From: Pedobacter sp.
GTDB lineage: Bacteria; Bacteroidota; Bacteroidia; Sphingobacteriales; Sphingobacteriaceae
Assembly: GCA_031119475.1 (NCBI GenBank)
Contig: JAVHXV010000003.1
Location: 186,001 to 250,000 of the forward strand
Length of the DNA: 64,000 nucleotides
Reading direction: 5' to 3'
Below are positions 51,865 to 61,489 of the stretch, in pieces. A model generated the notes under the pieces. It was given only the letters and a program-made list of their open reading frames with translations, did not search any database and was not told the DNA's origin. Made by a program: the position numbers and the translations under genes. Within the stretch, counting starts at the first letter, position 1. Each line of letters opens with the position of its first letter.

Positions 51865-52649
51865 TGATGCGTAAGATACTCCACATTTTAAATGGTGATG
51901 CCACGGCTTATGTTTTCAGCGCAGCGCAGATTGTAGGCGACACGCTGATCTGGCGCGAAATCCTCTCTGAGGGGCCCGTTTCTCACACGCATCTTTGGGA
52001 ACAGCGAAAGGATTGGATGCAAAAAAATTTTGAAGTCGCGCCTTCATCCTATCTGGCCGATGTAATTGGCGTGGCCGAAAAATTGAAAGCCCTCGAAGAC
52101 TATGATGAAATTATCCTCTGGTTTGAATATGACCTCGTATGCCAGATCAACCTCATTTATATCTTGGCGACTATTGGAGAGTCTTTAACCAAGTCCGTTC
52201 CGCTTTACCTCATCTGCCCTGAAAGCATAGCGGGAATGCCCAATTTTAAGGGACTGGGCGAGTTGAGTGCTGATCAGCTTCAAAAATTATGGCCAACCAG
52301 ATTGAGGCTCACCGATGCGGACCTCCACTTGGCAAAGGCTGCCTGGAAAATCTACATTGCCAATGACCAACATGAGATCGCTGCATTTCTTGAGCAAGAT
52401 TTTGGACAATTGTATCTGTTAAAGGAAGCTTTGAAAGCACATCTGCAACGTTTCTCGGACCCATCAACACACTTAAATGCCATTGAGCAATTACTTTTGA
52501 CTACCTATCAATCTGGCATCCGCTCGAAAAGAGCAATTTATGAAGCCTTTTGGGCAGTAGCCCCCATTTATGGAATGGGCGATCGACAGATAGATCTAGT
52601 TTTAAAGAACCTTCAAGAAAAAGGATTTAGTCTCCAGTTTGAAGACTGA
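51864..52649 (+). CDS. DUF1835-domain protein
   Basis: A 261-residue soluble protein. The DUF1835 N-terminal domain (about 3-120) has HILNGDATAYVF, the WREILSEGPVSHTHLWEQR segment and ILWFEYDLVCQINLIYIL. The C-terminal half is helical, with no further known domain. The start overlaps the nagX-like stop (ATAATG); a second ATG lies one codon on. Function unknown; coupling to an amino-sugar membrane enzyme is the only clue. Low-complexity AACTG repeats follow up to 52692. Confidence 0.82.
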   Translation: MMRKILHILNGDATAYVFSAAQIVGDTLIWREILSEGPVSHTHLWEQRKDWMQKNFEVAPSSYLADVIGVAEKLKALEDYDEIILWFEYDLVCQINLIYILATIGESLTKSVPLYLICPESIAGMPNFKGLGELSADQLQKLWPTRLRLTDADLHLAKAAWKIYIANDQHEIAAFLEQDFGQLYLLKEALKAHLQRFSDPSTHLNAIEQLLLTTYQSGIRSKRAIYEAFWAVAPIYGMGDRQIDLVLKNLQEKGFSLQFED

Positions 52650-52692
52650 ACTGAGAACTGAGAACTGTTAACTGGAAACTGTTAACTATGAA

Positions 52693-54234
52693 CTACTTGG
52701 CTTGCACCCCGATCGGGCCACTGGACTCACTTTCATTTTTAAGCCGATCCAACGCAGTGACCAGGTAAGTATAGCGCTTCCCTTTTTCTACATCTGTATC
52801 TAAATAAAAAGTAAAATCCTGAAAACTGATGTGAAGGATATATTTAGGATCGAGCTGGTTTATTTTTTCGCCCTCTTCTGCACGGTAAACCACGTAACCG
52901 GAAGCTGTTTCGCCATCTTTGGCCTTTAACGGCTTGGCCCATTTCAGGTTGATGCCATCTGCTTGGGCTTCTGCCATGAAGTTCTGTGGTGAATTGGGCA
53001 CCACATCATCAAGCCATGGCATCTGGGGTGGCAGTGCCGGGTATTTGTACAAATCGTTCTTCAGGCTATCTGCCACTGCCTTAGCTACCGTAGAAAGCGA
53101 TTTGGAACTAAAAAATACACTGCCCTGGATCCTATTGTTCTGACGGATGTAGCGGATCTGATTTGGGATTTCGGCCAGGTTTCCCCATGCGGCTTCCTGT
53201 TTTGATGGCATTTTATGCACCAAATAAGCCGCCTGTCCAATGTAAAGATGCCGCCCGAAAGCATTATTGCCCCACCAATCGGCCAGCACGGCAAAAGGAG
53301 CGGCAGCCCGGCTAAAGGAGAAGTAGATCTGTGGATTGATGTAATCTACCCATCCCTCTTTGATCCATTTCCTGGAGTCTGCATACAATTCGTGATAATT
53401 GGAAAGGCCGTTCGTTCTGGAACCCAAGGTATCCTCTCGGAAATTTTTCCAGATCCCAAATGGGCTTACCCCGAACTTGACATAGTTTTTATAGTAATGT
53501 ACACTATCATTTACCATTTTGATCAGTACATCAACATTGTTTCTCCTCCAGTCATCAATCTTGGTAAAACCATTTGGATACTTAGCGAATGTAGCCGAAT
53601 CATTGATCTTTTGACCGGCTATGCGATAGGGATAGAAATAATCATCGAAGTGTATCCCATCAATATCATAACCCTTTACCACATCCAAGATCACCTGCAC
53701 AATGTATTCCCTCACTTCCGGTATGCCGGGATCAAAAAGTTTTTGGCCACCATAAGTGTAGAACAGTTCAGGCCGTTTTTTAGTGATGTGCTGTGGACTG
53801 GTCTGCTGATTGGCGGTCATTGTTGCCCGATAGGGATTAAACCAGGCATGGAGTTCCATCCCCCGAAAATGTGCCTCGTTAATGGCAAAAGCCAGGGGAT
53901 CATATCCTGGGGCGGGCGCAAGGCCTTGCTGACCCATTAGCCAATGGCTCCATAATTCCCTCGACTTGGCATAGAGGGCATCGGCTGTTGGCCTGATCTG
54001 GAGCAGGATGGCATTGATACCGATACTTTTATGGTGTTCCAAGATACCGATCAGTTCCTGCTTTTGTTGGTCTACAGTAAGCCCGGGCTTTGATGGCCAA
54101 TCGATATTCGTCACAGAGGCGATCCAAACTCCCCTAAACTCGCGTTTTGGAGCAATTTTTGTGGTGTTTTGGGCAATTGAAAAGAAAGGTAAAGCAAATA
54201 GGAAAAAAAGTACGCAGCTGTAATTTCTAGACAT
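52693..54234 (-). CDS. GHL10 (DUF187) family glycoside hydrolase-like protein, DigH-like
   Basis: A 513-residue exported protein with signal peptide (VLFFLFALPFFSIAQ). The GHL10 TIM barrel (about 30-400) shows FRGVWIASVTNIDWPSKPG, LLQIRPTADALY, LHAWFNPYRAT, and the acidic GIHFDDYFYPY motif. A fibronectin-III-like domain follows (about 415-510, with GYVVYRAEEGE and TYLVTALDR). E. coli DigH (YddW) of this family cleaves denuded peptidoglycan glycan strands, which fits the neighbouring AnmK and NagB genes. Activity here is inferred from family and context. Confidence 0.88.
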   Translation of the reverse strand: MSRNYSCVLFFLFALPFFSIAQNTTKIAPKREFRGVWIASVTNIDWPSKPGLTVDQQKQELIGILEHHKSIGINAILLQIRPTADALYAKSRELWSHWLMGQQGLAPAPGYDPLAFAINEAHFRGMELHAWFNPYRATMTANQQTSPQHITKKRPELFYTYGGQKLFDPGIPEVREYIVQVILDVVKGYDIDGIHFDDYFYPYRIAGQKINDSATFAKYPNGFTKIDDWRRNNVDVLIKMVNDSVHYYKNYVKFGVSPFGIWKNFREDTLGSRTNGLSNYHELYADSRKWIKEGWVDYINPQIYFSFSRAAAPFAVLADWWGNNAFGRHLYIGQAAYLVHKMPSKQEAAWGNLAEIPNQIRYIRQNNRIQGSVFFSSKSLSTVAKAVADSLKNDLYKYPALPPQMPWLDDVVPNSPQNFMAEAQADGINLKWAKPLKAKDGETASGYVVYRAEEGEKINQLDPKYILHISFQDFTFYLDTDVEKGKRYTYLVTALDRLKNESESSGPIGVQAK

Positions 54235-54450
54235 TATATTTTTCTGAGGAGGAAAATTGGTTTGGCAGGTGTCCGGAAAAAAGTATCATCAGGCACCATT
54301 CATCAAACGTTAGTTGTTATCAATCTGGTACAAAAGTGCTATAATTTTTACACTTTCCATTTTTTTATCTTAAGTTAGCCTTCCTTTTTTAACTCAACGG
54401 CTTTAAAAATAAATTGATTGACCAGTACGTTCAATTAGAATTTACGAAGT

Positions 54451-55353
54451 ATGCAAGAAGAACAAGTAAATAAAGTAGATAGAAATAAAGTTTATTTTTT
54501 AGTTATCGTAATTGCCGCGCTTTTGGGGATCAACGCCTACCTCTATTTTAAAAACAAGCAGCAGAGCAACCGCTATGTAACGGTAAGCACAGAAAAGGAC
54601 CGTCTCAATCTAGAAGTTGAAAAAATAGAGGCAGAGCTGGACAAGATCAACTCGCTAAATGTAACGCTGAGCGGCAAGCTTCAGCAGGAGCAAAAACTTG
54701 CAAGGGACAAAATTGCGGAACTTAAGCTTTCCCTTCAAAAAGGCAAACTGACACAGGGCGATCTAGATGAGGCCCAAGATCAGATCAAAGAGCTGAAAGA
54801 GTTTGTAAAGAACTATAACGACCAGATCTCTAGGCTAGAGAAAGAAAATTCCTATCTCAAAAACGAACGTGATAGCCTAAAGACTTCGGCGAATAGCTTT
54901 AGCGAAAAAGCCGAAAACCTGGAAAAAGAGAACGAAAACCTAAATGCAAAGGTAAAAGTTGGGGCAGCCCTTAAATCGTCGAATGTTACTGTAGCTGCCT
55001 ATAAGGTAAAAAGCAGCGGAAAGAACATCCTGGTTACCAGAGCCAGCACCGCGAATAAATTGACCATCAATTTTGATATCATATCCAATCCGCTTGCCGA
55101 AAAAAATTACCACAAAATTTATCTGAGGGTATTTGATCCCGCCGGAAACCTGATTGCAAATGAAAACAATACTTTCGTGGCAGACGGTCAGCAGATGCAA
55201 TACAGCAGCGTGATCGAAATCTCCTACAATGACGACGAAACTGCCTATAAGATCGACTGGACCAACCCAAAAGAGTTCATCAAAGGTAAATATGCCCTTA
55301 TTTTATATGCCGATGGCTTTGTGATGGGCAAAACCCAGATTGAGCTCAGATAA
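54451..55353 (+). CDS. Membrane-anchored coiled-coil protein of unknown function
   Basis: A 300-residue protein with an N-terminal membrane segment (VYFLVIVIAALLGINAYLYF, about 15-34), a long coiled coil (about 45-168, rich in E, K, L and N heptads) and a C-terminal beta-rich domain (about 175-300, with KIYLRVFDPAGNLI and GKYALILYADGF). The topology implies an inner-membrane anchor with a periplasmic rod and head. I do not recognise a named family. The 216-bp spacer before it (54235-54450) shows no other feature. Confidence 0.75.
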   Translation: MQEEQVNKVDRNKVYFLVIVIAALLGINAYLYFKNKQQSNRYVTVSTEKDRLNLEVEKIEAELDKINSLNVTLSGKLQQEQKLARDKIAELKLSLQKGKLTQGDLDEAQDQIKELKEFVKNYNDQISRLEKENSYLKNERDSLKTSANSFSEKAENLEKENENLNAKVKVGAALKSSNVTVAAYKVKSSGKNILVTRASTANKLTINFDIISNPLAEKNYHKIYLRVFDPAGNLIANENNTFVADGQQMQYSSVIEISYNDDETAYKIDWTNPKEFIKGKYALILYADGFVMGKTQIELR

Positions 55354-55489
55354 TTGAGGGAAGAGGGAAGAGGGAAAAAGGAAGAAGGAAGAAGGAAAAG
55401 GGAAAAGGATAGCACAGCCCGCCTTCCATCTCAAATCTCACATCTCAAATCTCAAATCTTACATCTTACATCTTCCATCTTAAGGATCG
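55354..55489. repeat. Low-complexity spacer: polypurine and TCTCAAATC-type repeats
   Basis: Positions 55354-55408 are GGGAAGAGG/GAAGAAGGA polypurine repeats. Positions 55428-55485 are CATCTCAAATCTCA/ACATCTT-like repeats, similar to those at 41053-41113. No gene or hairpin terminator is seen between the two convergent genes. Confidence 0.7.
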
Positions 55490-58400
55490 CTATGCCAGTG
55501 GCATCATCAAATAAAAAGTTGTTCCCTTATCTACTTCAGAGGTAAATTCGATCGAGCCGCCTACGTTTTCAATGGCTTGTTTAACGAAAGCTAGTCCCAA
55601 GCCCGTACCAGAAGATTTTGTGGTAAAATTGGGTACGAAGATCTTATCCTGCAAAGCTTCGTCAATCCCCTTTCCATTATCCTCTATTTCGACATAGGCA
55701 TTTTTATCATCGTTGATGATGCGGATTTTAATGGCACACTTAGGCCGCTCCTCACTGGCTTCGATCGCATTTTTTAACAGGTTGTTAAAGATCCTGATCA
55801 ATTGGTCCTTATCGCCCAAAACCACCACATTTCTGTTGGTACGGTTCAATATCACGATCTCTACCCGATCTGAAGTATTGAAAACAGCCAATGCCTTCTC
55901 TATGAAGGGCAACAATTCCAGCTGCTCGAGCTTGGTATCGGGCATTTTAGCAAAATTCGAGAATTCTGAGGCAATGGTAGCCAAACTATCGATCTGTTCT
56001 ACAAATGATTTATTGAAACTGGCAAATTTCTTTTCGAAATTGGGATCCTGCTCTTTCCAGGATTTCTCCAGCAATTGGACACCCAATTTTAACGGAGTGA
56101 GTGGATTTTTAATCTCATGGGCGACCTGCTTGGCCATTTCCCGCCAGGCACTCTCCCTTTCGGATCGTGCCAGCTTTACGGCACTCAGCTCCAGTGCAGC
56201 AATCATCTTGTTGTATTCTTTGATCAGTGAGCCGATTTCATCTTGCCGGTGCCATACAATGGGCTGGTTACGCTGTCCCAGTTTGGTCTGGCGGATGCTT
56301 TCTTGGATAAAAGTGAGCGGATTGGTAATCTGATTGGCCAAAAATACCGCCAATACTACGATCAGCACAAAAACAAGCGCATAGATATTGATCAGCGTAT
56401 TGATAAACAAGCCAATCTTTGCCTGATAATCTGCCTCGTTGGCGTAATAAGGTAGGCCTATGTAGGCGATGGTCTGGTTCTGCGCATTGCGGATCGGGGC
56501 ATAGGCGGCCGCATACTTGAATTCCCCAATTTTTTCACTCGTATTCACATACTCAGATCGCTGCATCGAATGGAGATGGATATATGCTTTTGGTCCCATC
56601 TTTTTCCCCACCACACCATAGTCATACATCTTTTGCAGCGAAGTAAAGACCAAGGTACCATGGATATCGAATAAGTTCAAGATCGATGCATTTACGTTGG
56701 CGAACTGATCAAATGCAAACCTGGTCTCATCATCATCTTTGATGCTCCCTGTCTTTAGGATTTGGTTCTCATAGGAGAGCTGTATCTTCCTCACCTTCTC
56801 ACGGATGGCATTTTCCTGTTGTTCAAGGTATTCGCTTTTAATGTAATAAAAAGTCGTCCACCCAACAATGATCAAGGTTGCTACAACCGACAAAACAATA
56901 GAAACCTGGATCCTGGTCTTATATAAGATCTTATTGGCGTTGATCATCAGGTAGCGGTTGATCTTAAACCAAGCTGCTTTATTGTCTTCGATGTTACGAT
57001 AGAACCATACCACAATGTACACCAATATGCCAAAGATGATAAACACCAGAAAAAAGAAGGAAAGCGTTGCCAATCGCACTACAAAGGGGATTTTTTCTTT
57101 GGTAATGACGATGAGCTTAGATTGGTCGTGCGGCTTATAGATGGCATGGTTATACCGCTTGTCGTCACTTTCTTCGTTCTGGAACACGACCTTATCTGTA
57201 ACGCCCTTAAATCCTTTGGTGGGCGAATTGACCATGTCATAGGTATATTGACCAGATTGGCTGAACAGTTTGTTGTCTTTATAAAAAGCCAGGGAATATT
57301 TACTGAAATCTTCATCGCTCTTCAATTTTCCATCGATCAGGAATTCTGGGAAGCGGCTGTTAAAATCATAGGGCTGTGATTTGAGCTCAATCACAAGCCT
57401 TCCCAATAGGTTTTCGCGATTGAATATCGGAATAATGGCAAAATAGATCTTGTATCCAAAAGTATCGTTGATCTTGTAAGAAAAACTGACTTCTTCGAGC
57501 TTGAAAGCACCAGACCTTACCAGTCCTTTATATTTTGAAAAATCTACAGACTCTTCATGCTTTAGGGTAGAATCGGCGCTGTTGTACTCGTACATGTTCG
57601 AGTCGAATAGCGACAAGTAGCCGTCCAGGTAATTTTTTTCAATGTAATTATGAAAACTGAACGTTTGCATCATATCTGGCTTCTTGAAATAGGCTACAAT
57701 CAGCGAATCGGTAGAAATGCCATTTTCGAAGCTGTTGATGGCATTGAGCACTTTAGGGTCATCTGCATCTTCCAGAAGTTTCTGGGTGATGCTCTCGCGG
57801 TTATTGCGTTCCTTGATGTCATTAAACCTCAGATACTTAAGGGCTGTTAGAAAGGCCATGGAAAGAAACAGGATGGCAAATATGCCGATCGAGAATTTCT
57901 GCAACTGGATGTAATTGTTGTAGGCGATGATATAGATTAACAGCGCATAGACCAGGAAATATATTGTAAAATCAATATAAAACTGATAGCAGGCATAGCA
58001 GCCGAGCACGATCAGAAATAAACTCAAACGATCTTTGTGACGCACATTCAGCAACTTGCTGATCTCGATAAAGATGATGGTCACCAGATAGATATTCAGC
58101 CAGATGGTGCACAAGATGAGGATACAGGCCCAGCTGATCCAATCCAAATTGATGATATTGGTGATGTCGAAATTGATTTTCGAATTCAGGATCAATCCGT
58201 TAAATATCTCTTCGACCACAAACGCCATCCCGGTAAGTACCAGCAACATGACTACATGAATGGCAATGCCGATGGCTTTTTTCTGGGCAATCCAGTTGGG
58301 CACGGTGTAATTTCGTCGGTGGATATAAGCAAAGATTACCACCCATGTGCCAGCGATTACGTTGAGCAACAAGTCGCCCAGAGAGGGCAGAAAATTATTC

Positions 58401-59233
58401 TGTGCATAGATCAAAGGACTAAATATGGGCAGGTCAAACTGATGGTTGAACCAAAAATACATGAGGTCAGAAAGCCGGACCGTAACAAAGAACAAGGTGA
58501 TCAATATCGTGGCTCCTAATGTATATCCTTTTTTGGCCAGCCAGCTACAATAGGAATTGACAAAAAGACAGATGCTGACCAGTCCAACGATCCATAACCA
58601 GAGCTTAATGGTTACATAGACATTTTTAACATTTTCATCGCTCAGCTTAACCGCAAACAGGTACTGCTTGTGCAGATCAAAAACATTTACGATTTCCTTA
58701 TCTGTAAACGAGGCCAATGACAGGCTATTTCGTGGAAACAGCTCTGGCGCAATCCCATTTTTAAGGTATTGGTTTTCAATGTTAAATTGGTTCTTGACCA
58801 GGATCAAAAATACGATGGTGTAATTCCCAACTGTTTTTTTATTGATCTCGTAATAACCACTATACAGCTGGTTAAATGATATTCCCTCCTTTAAACGGCT
58901 TAGGCTCGAAGGAAAGGCTTTTGACGAACTCCAGAAAAGTAGCTGTTCATCCCGATAGACCAGCACATTGATCCCTCGATCACGGTAATCGGCTATGAAT
59001 TTCAGCGCCAATTTTTCATCGCTATCAAGCCGCTTGAGTTCGTTTATCCTTTCTGGACTGGTGAGGTAATGTTGTACTACCTTTTCTTTGGTGTTGAGGT
59101 TATGTTGCAGTTCATCGGCTTCATGGACGAGAAGGTCTTTTTGGGTAATCGAATTGTTAAGCGACAATGCTGTAACGATACAACAGATGCCGAAAAGCAA
59201 TAACAAAAACCTAATTTTTCCTCCAATGCTCAC
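55490..59233 (-). CDS. Giant NtrY-like membrane sensor histidine kinase
   Basis: A 1247-residue kinase. The N-terminal half has a membrane segment (about 8-28), an extracytoplasmic domain, and then a cluster of about 8 membrane segments (about 210-480). A second extracytoplasmic region (about 480-740) and further membrane segments (about 745-770, 800-825) are followed by another sensor loop and a HAMP (about 965-1015, NQITNPLTFIQESI). HisKA is KQVAHEIKNPLTPLKL (His1039), NtrB/NtrY-like. HATPase motifs are NLLKNAIEAS, DNGKGID and SGTGLGLAFV. The start is GTG. No response regulator is adjacent. The signal is unknown. Confidence 0.9.
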   Translation of the reverse strand: MSIGGKIRFLLLLFGICCIVTALSLNNSITQKDLLVHEADELQHNLNTKEKVVQHYLTSPERINELKRLDSDEKLALKFIADYRDRGINVLVYRDEQLLFWSSSKAFPSSLSRLKEGISFNQLYSGYYEINKKTVGNYTIVFLILVKNQFNIENQYLKNGIAPELFPRNSLSLASFTDKEIVNVFDLHKQYLFAVKLSDENVKNVYVTIKLWLWIVGLVSICLFVNSYCSWLAKKGYTLGATILITLFFVTVRLSDLMYFWFNHQFDLPIFSPLIYAQNNFLPSLGDLLLNVIAGTWVVIFAYIHRRNYTVPNWIAQKKAIGIAIHVVMLLVLTGMAFVVEEIFNGLILNSKINFDITNIINLDWISWACILILCTIWLNIYLVTIIFIEISKLLNVRHKDRLSLFLIVLGCYACYQFYIDFTIYFLVYALLIYIIAYNNYIQLQKFSIGIFAILFLSMAFLTALKYLRFNDIKERNNRESITQKLLEDADDPKVLNAINSFENGISTDSLIVAYFKKPDMMQTFSFHNYIEKNYLDGYLSLFDSNMYEYNSADSTLKHEESVDFSKYKGLVRSGAFKLEEVSFSYKINDTFGYKIYFAIIPIFNRENLLGRLVIELKSQPYDFNSRFPEFLIDGKLKSDEDFSKYSLAFYKDNKLFSQSGQYTYDMVNSPTKGFKGVTDKVVFQNEESDDKRYNHAIYKPHDQSKLIVITKEKIPFVVRLATLSFFFLVFIIFGILVYIVVWFYRNIEDNKAAWFKINRYLMINANKILYKTRIQVSIVLSVVATLIIVGWTTFYYIKSEYLEQQENAIREKVRKIQLSYENQILKTGSIKDDDETRFAFDQFANVNASILNLFDIHGTLVFTSLQKMYDYGVVGKKMGPKAYIHLHSMQRSEYVNTSEKIGEFKYAAAYAPIRNAQNQTIAYIGLPYYANEADYQAKIGLFINTLINIYALVFVLIVVLAVFLANQITNPLTFIQESIRQTKLGQRNQPIVWHRQDEIGSLIKEYNKMIAALELSAVKLARSERESAWREMAKQVAHEIKNPLTPLKLGVQLLEKSWKEQDPNFEKKFASFNKSFVEQIDSLATIASEFSNFAKMPDTKLEQLELLPFIEKALAVFNTSDRVEIVILNRTNRNVVVLGDKDQLIRIFNNLLKNAIEASEERPKCAIKIRIINDDKNAYVEIEDNGKGIDEALQDKIFVPNFTTKSSGTGLGLAFVKQAIENVGGSIEFTSEVDKGTTFYLMMPLA

Positions 59234-59250
59234 GGGCAGGCAATTTATGG

Positions 59251-60132
59251 TTAAACTACGCTTGCACTACTGGTTTCCACCTCCCTGCTTACTTTCTTCA
59301 CCAATCCCTGCAATACGTTGCCCGGACCCACTTCAACAAATGCTGTGGCCCCATCTGCAATCATATTGGTCGCGGTCTGGGTCCATCTTACCGCCCCGGT
59401 CAATTGTGCAATCAGGTTTTGTTTAATAACGGATGGATCTGTAGTGGGCTGTGCATTTACATTTTGATAGATTGGGCATATTGGTGCTTGGATAGGTGTA
59501 CTTTCAATGGCACTTTGCAGTTCTACTTTGGCCGGCTCCATGAGTGGCGAATGGAAAGCGCCACCCACACTTAGTTTCAAGGCACGTTTTGCCCCTGCTT
59601 CGGTCAGTTTTACACAGGCCTCGTCAATCCCTTCAATACTGCCAGAAATGACCAATTGACCAGGACAATTGTAGTTGGCCGGCACTACCACAGCCTCAAT
59701 CCCGGCACATACTTCTTCCACGGTTTCATCGGCCAGGCCCAAAATAGCGGCCATTGTAGAGGGCTGTAGTTCACAGGCCTTTTGCATGGCATTGGCACGT
59801 GCAATTACCAACCGCAGACCATCTTCAAAACTCATGGCGTTGGCAGCAACAAGCGCAGAAAACTCGCCCAATGAATGCCCTGCTACCATATCAGGTTTAA
59901 AATTATCGCCAAGTACCTTTGCCAAGATCACCGAATGTAAAAATATGGCCGGCTGCGTAACATTGGTCTGCTTCAATTCCTCATCGGAGCCATTGAACAT
60001 GATGTCGCTGATGCGAAATCCGATAATTTCATTTGCCTTTTCAAAATATTCTTTTGCGATGGGATTCTCATAAAGATCTTTTCCCATTCCAGAAAATTGG
60101 GCGCCCTGCCCAGGAAAAATATATGCTTTCAT
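59251..60132 (-). CDS. fabD: Malonyl-CoA:ACP transacylase
   Basis: A 293-residue cytoplasmic enzyme that loads malonyl groups onto acyl carrier protein for fatty-acid synthesis. It has the N-terminal FPGQGAQFSGMGKDLYE, the nucleophile motif GHSLGEFSAL, the catalytic His in GGAFHSPLM and the C-terminal VEVGPGNVLQGLV. Length is normal. Unlike many genomes, no other fab gene is adjacent; the gap to the downstream giant kinase is only 17 bp, so they may share a transcript. Confidence 0.96.
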   Translation of the reverse strand: MKAYIFPGQGAQFSGMGKDLYENPIAKEYFEKANEIIGFRISDIMFNGSDEELKQTNVTQPAIFLHSVILAKVLGDNFKPDMVAGHSLGEFSALVAANAMSFEDGLRLVIARANAMQKACELQPSTMAAILGLADETVEEVCAGIEAVVVPANYNCPGQLVISGSIEGIDEACVKLTEAGAKRALKLSVGGAFHSPLMEPAKVELQSAIESTPIQAPICPIYQNVNAQPTTDPSVIKQNLIAQLTGAVRWTQTATNMIADGATAFVEVGPGNVLQGLVKKVSREVETSSASVV

Positions 60133-60306
60133 AATTGCGTATGGCGTTTGGCGATAAGCGGTGTACTGCTTAAACCTAACCTGATTTTAAATCTAATGGA
60201 GACAATCCTTGCTCACTATGTCTTTCTTCTTTACTCCTTATTCTTTTGTCTATGCTCTTTTGTCTTTGTTCTTTGTTCTTGGCTCTTGGCTCCACGCTTA
60301 AAGTTC

Positions 60307-60939
60307 CTAATGCAACGTTGCCGTAATCAACCTCAAAAACTCTGCCCTTGTTTTGTCGTTGCTGATAAATTCACCTGTAAAGGCAGATGTTGTGGTCACT
60401 GAATTTTGTTTTTGCACACCGCGCATAGCCATACAAAGGTGTTTACACTCCATGACCACGGCTACGCCAGCGGGCGATAAGGTCTCCTGGATGCAATCCC
60501 TGATTTCATTGGTCAATCGTTCCTGCACCTGCAAACGTCTGGCAAAAGCATCAACTACCCTAGGGATCTTGCTCAGGCCCACAATGTGCCCGTTGGGGAT
60601 ATAGGCCACATGAGCCTTTCCAAAAAATGGCAGCATGTGGTGCTCGCACATCGAAAAAACTTCAATATCCTTTACTACAACCATTTGGCTGTAATCTTCC
60701 TTGAACATGGCCGAGCGGAGAATAATATCGGGTTGGATATCGTATCCATGTGTCAAGTATTGCAAGGCTTTGGCCACACGCTCTGGGGTTTTGATCAGTC
60801 CTTCACGACCAGGGTCTTCTCCTAGTTTCGATAAAATATCGCCGTAATGCTGCGCAACGGCGTTGATCTTGTCGTCATCGTAGCGGTCTATCTTTTGGTA
60901 GCCCAATAGTTCGTCGTCGTCGTTATATTTCTCGTTCAT
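60307..60939 (-). CDS. folE: GTP cyclohydrolase I
   Basis: A 210-residue enzyme that converts GTP to 7,8-dihydroneopterin triphosphate, the first step of folate and related pterin pathways. Zinc ligands are Cys and His in [11 protein letters not shown] and Cys in [13 protein letters not shown]. Further hallmarks are [20 protein letters not shown] and TSAFTGEF. The 11-bp gap from the PTPS/QueD gene indicates one operon. The 174-bp spacer upstream of fabD (60133-60306) is pyrimidine-rich CTTTGTTCT-like sequence with no gene. Confidence 0.96.
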   Translation of the reverse strand: MNEKYNDDDELLGYQKIDRYDDDKINAVAQHYGDILSKLGEDPGREGLIKTPERVAKALQYLTHGYDIQPDIILRSAMFKEDYSQMVVVKDIEVFSMCEHHMLPFFGKAHVAYIPNGHIVGLSKIPRVVDAFARRLQVQERLTNEIRDCIQETLSPAGVAVVMECKHLCMAMRGVQKQNSVTTTSAFTGEFISNDKTRAEFLRLITATLH

Positions 60940-60950
60940 TGTAAAAGGTA

Positions 60951-61361
60951 TTAGCCGAAGTATTCGACAAAATTGTTTTCGGTTTCATAGATTTTGATGC
61001 AATGCAGCTGGGCACCGCTATGCTGAATTTGTGGCTGAAGGATTTCCCACACCGCAATGGCCAAATTCTCCGTAGAAGCCAATTTCCCTTTCATAAAATC
61101 AACATCCAAATTAAGATTCCTATGGTCAACCTTGTTGATGACATGCTCGTTGATAATTTGTTTCAGCCATTTCAGGTCGACCAAAAATCCGGTCTCAGGA
61201 TTTACTTCCCCCTTAACTGTAACATACAAATGGTAGTTATGCCCATGCCAATTGGGATTGGCACATTTTCCATAAACTTCGAGATTTTTATCTTCGCTCC
61301 AATCTGTGCGGGATAACTTATGGGCAGCATTAAAACTTTCCCTTCGTGTGATATAAATCAT
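60951..61361 (-). CDS. 6-pyruvoyltetrahydropterin synthase / 6-carboxytetrahydropterin synthase family (PTPS/QueD)
   Basis: A 136-residue zinc enzyme. His ligands are in FNAAHKLSR and [10 protein letters not shown], the catalytic Cys is in [14 protein letters not shown], and [15 protein letters not shown] plus DHRNLNLDV complete the family pattern. The start is ATG 61361 ([10 protein letters not shown]). It acts on dihydroneopterin triphosphate from FolE, encoded next. The CxNPNxHGHNY form resembles eukaryotic PTPS more than E. coli QueD, so a tetrahydrobiopterin-like product is possible; queuosine synthesis is the alternative. No queC or queE is nearby. Confidence 0.9.
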   Translation of the reverse strand: MIYITRRESFNAAHKLSRTDWSEDKNLEVYGKCANPNWHGHNYHLYVTVKGEVNPETGFLVDLKWLKQIINEHVINKVDHRNLNLDVDFMKGKLASTENLAIAVWEILQPQIQHSGAQLHCIKIYETENNFVEYFG

Positions 61362-61378
61362 GCTACTTAAATAAAAAA

Positions 61379-61411
61379 CAAATATACACATAATGGTCAT
61401 GGATGCGACAA
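61379..61411 (-). promoter_or_regulatory. Promoter of the PTPS-folE operon
   Basis: On the minus strand TTG (61411-61409), a 22-nt spacer and TATATTTG (61386-61379) fit TTG-N17-23-TAnnTTTG. The -7 box ends 17 nt before the ATG at 61361. Confidence 0.65.
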
Positions 61412-61489
61412 GATGGAAAAGGTAAAATAGAAAAAGTACTCAATGGACACAGAGCCGATAGCTATCTACTATTTTCTTACATTTACCAG

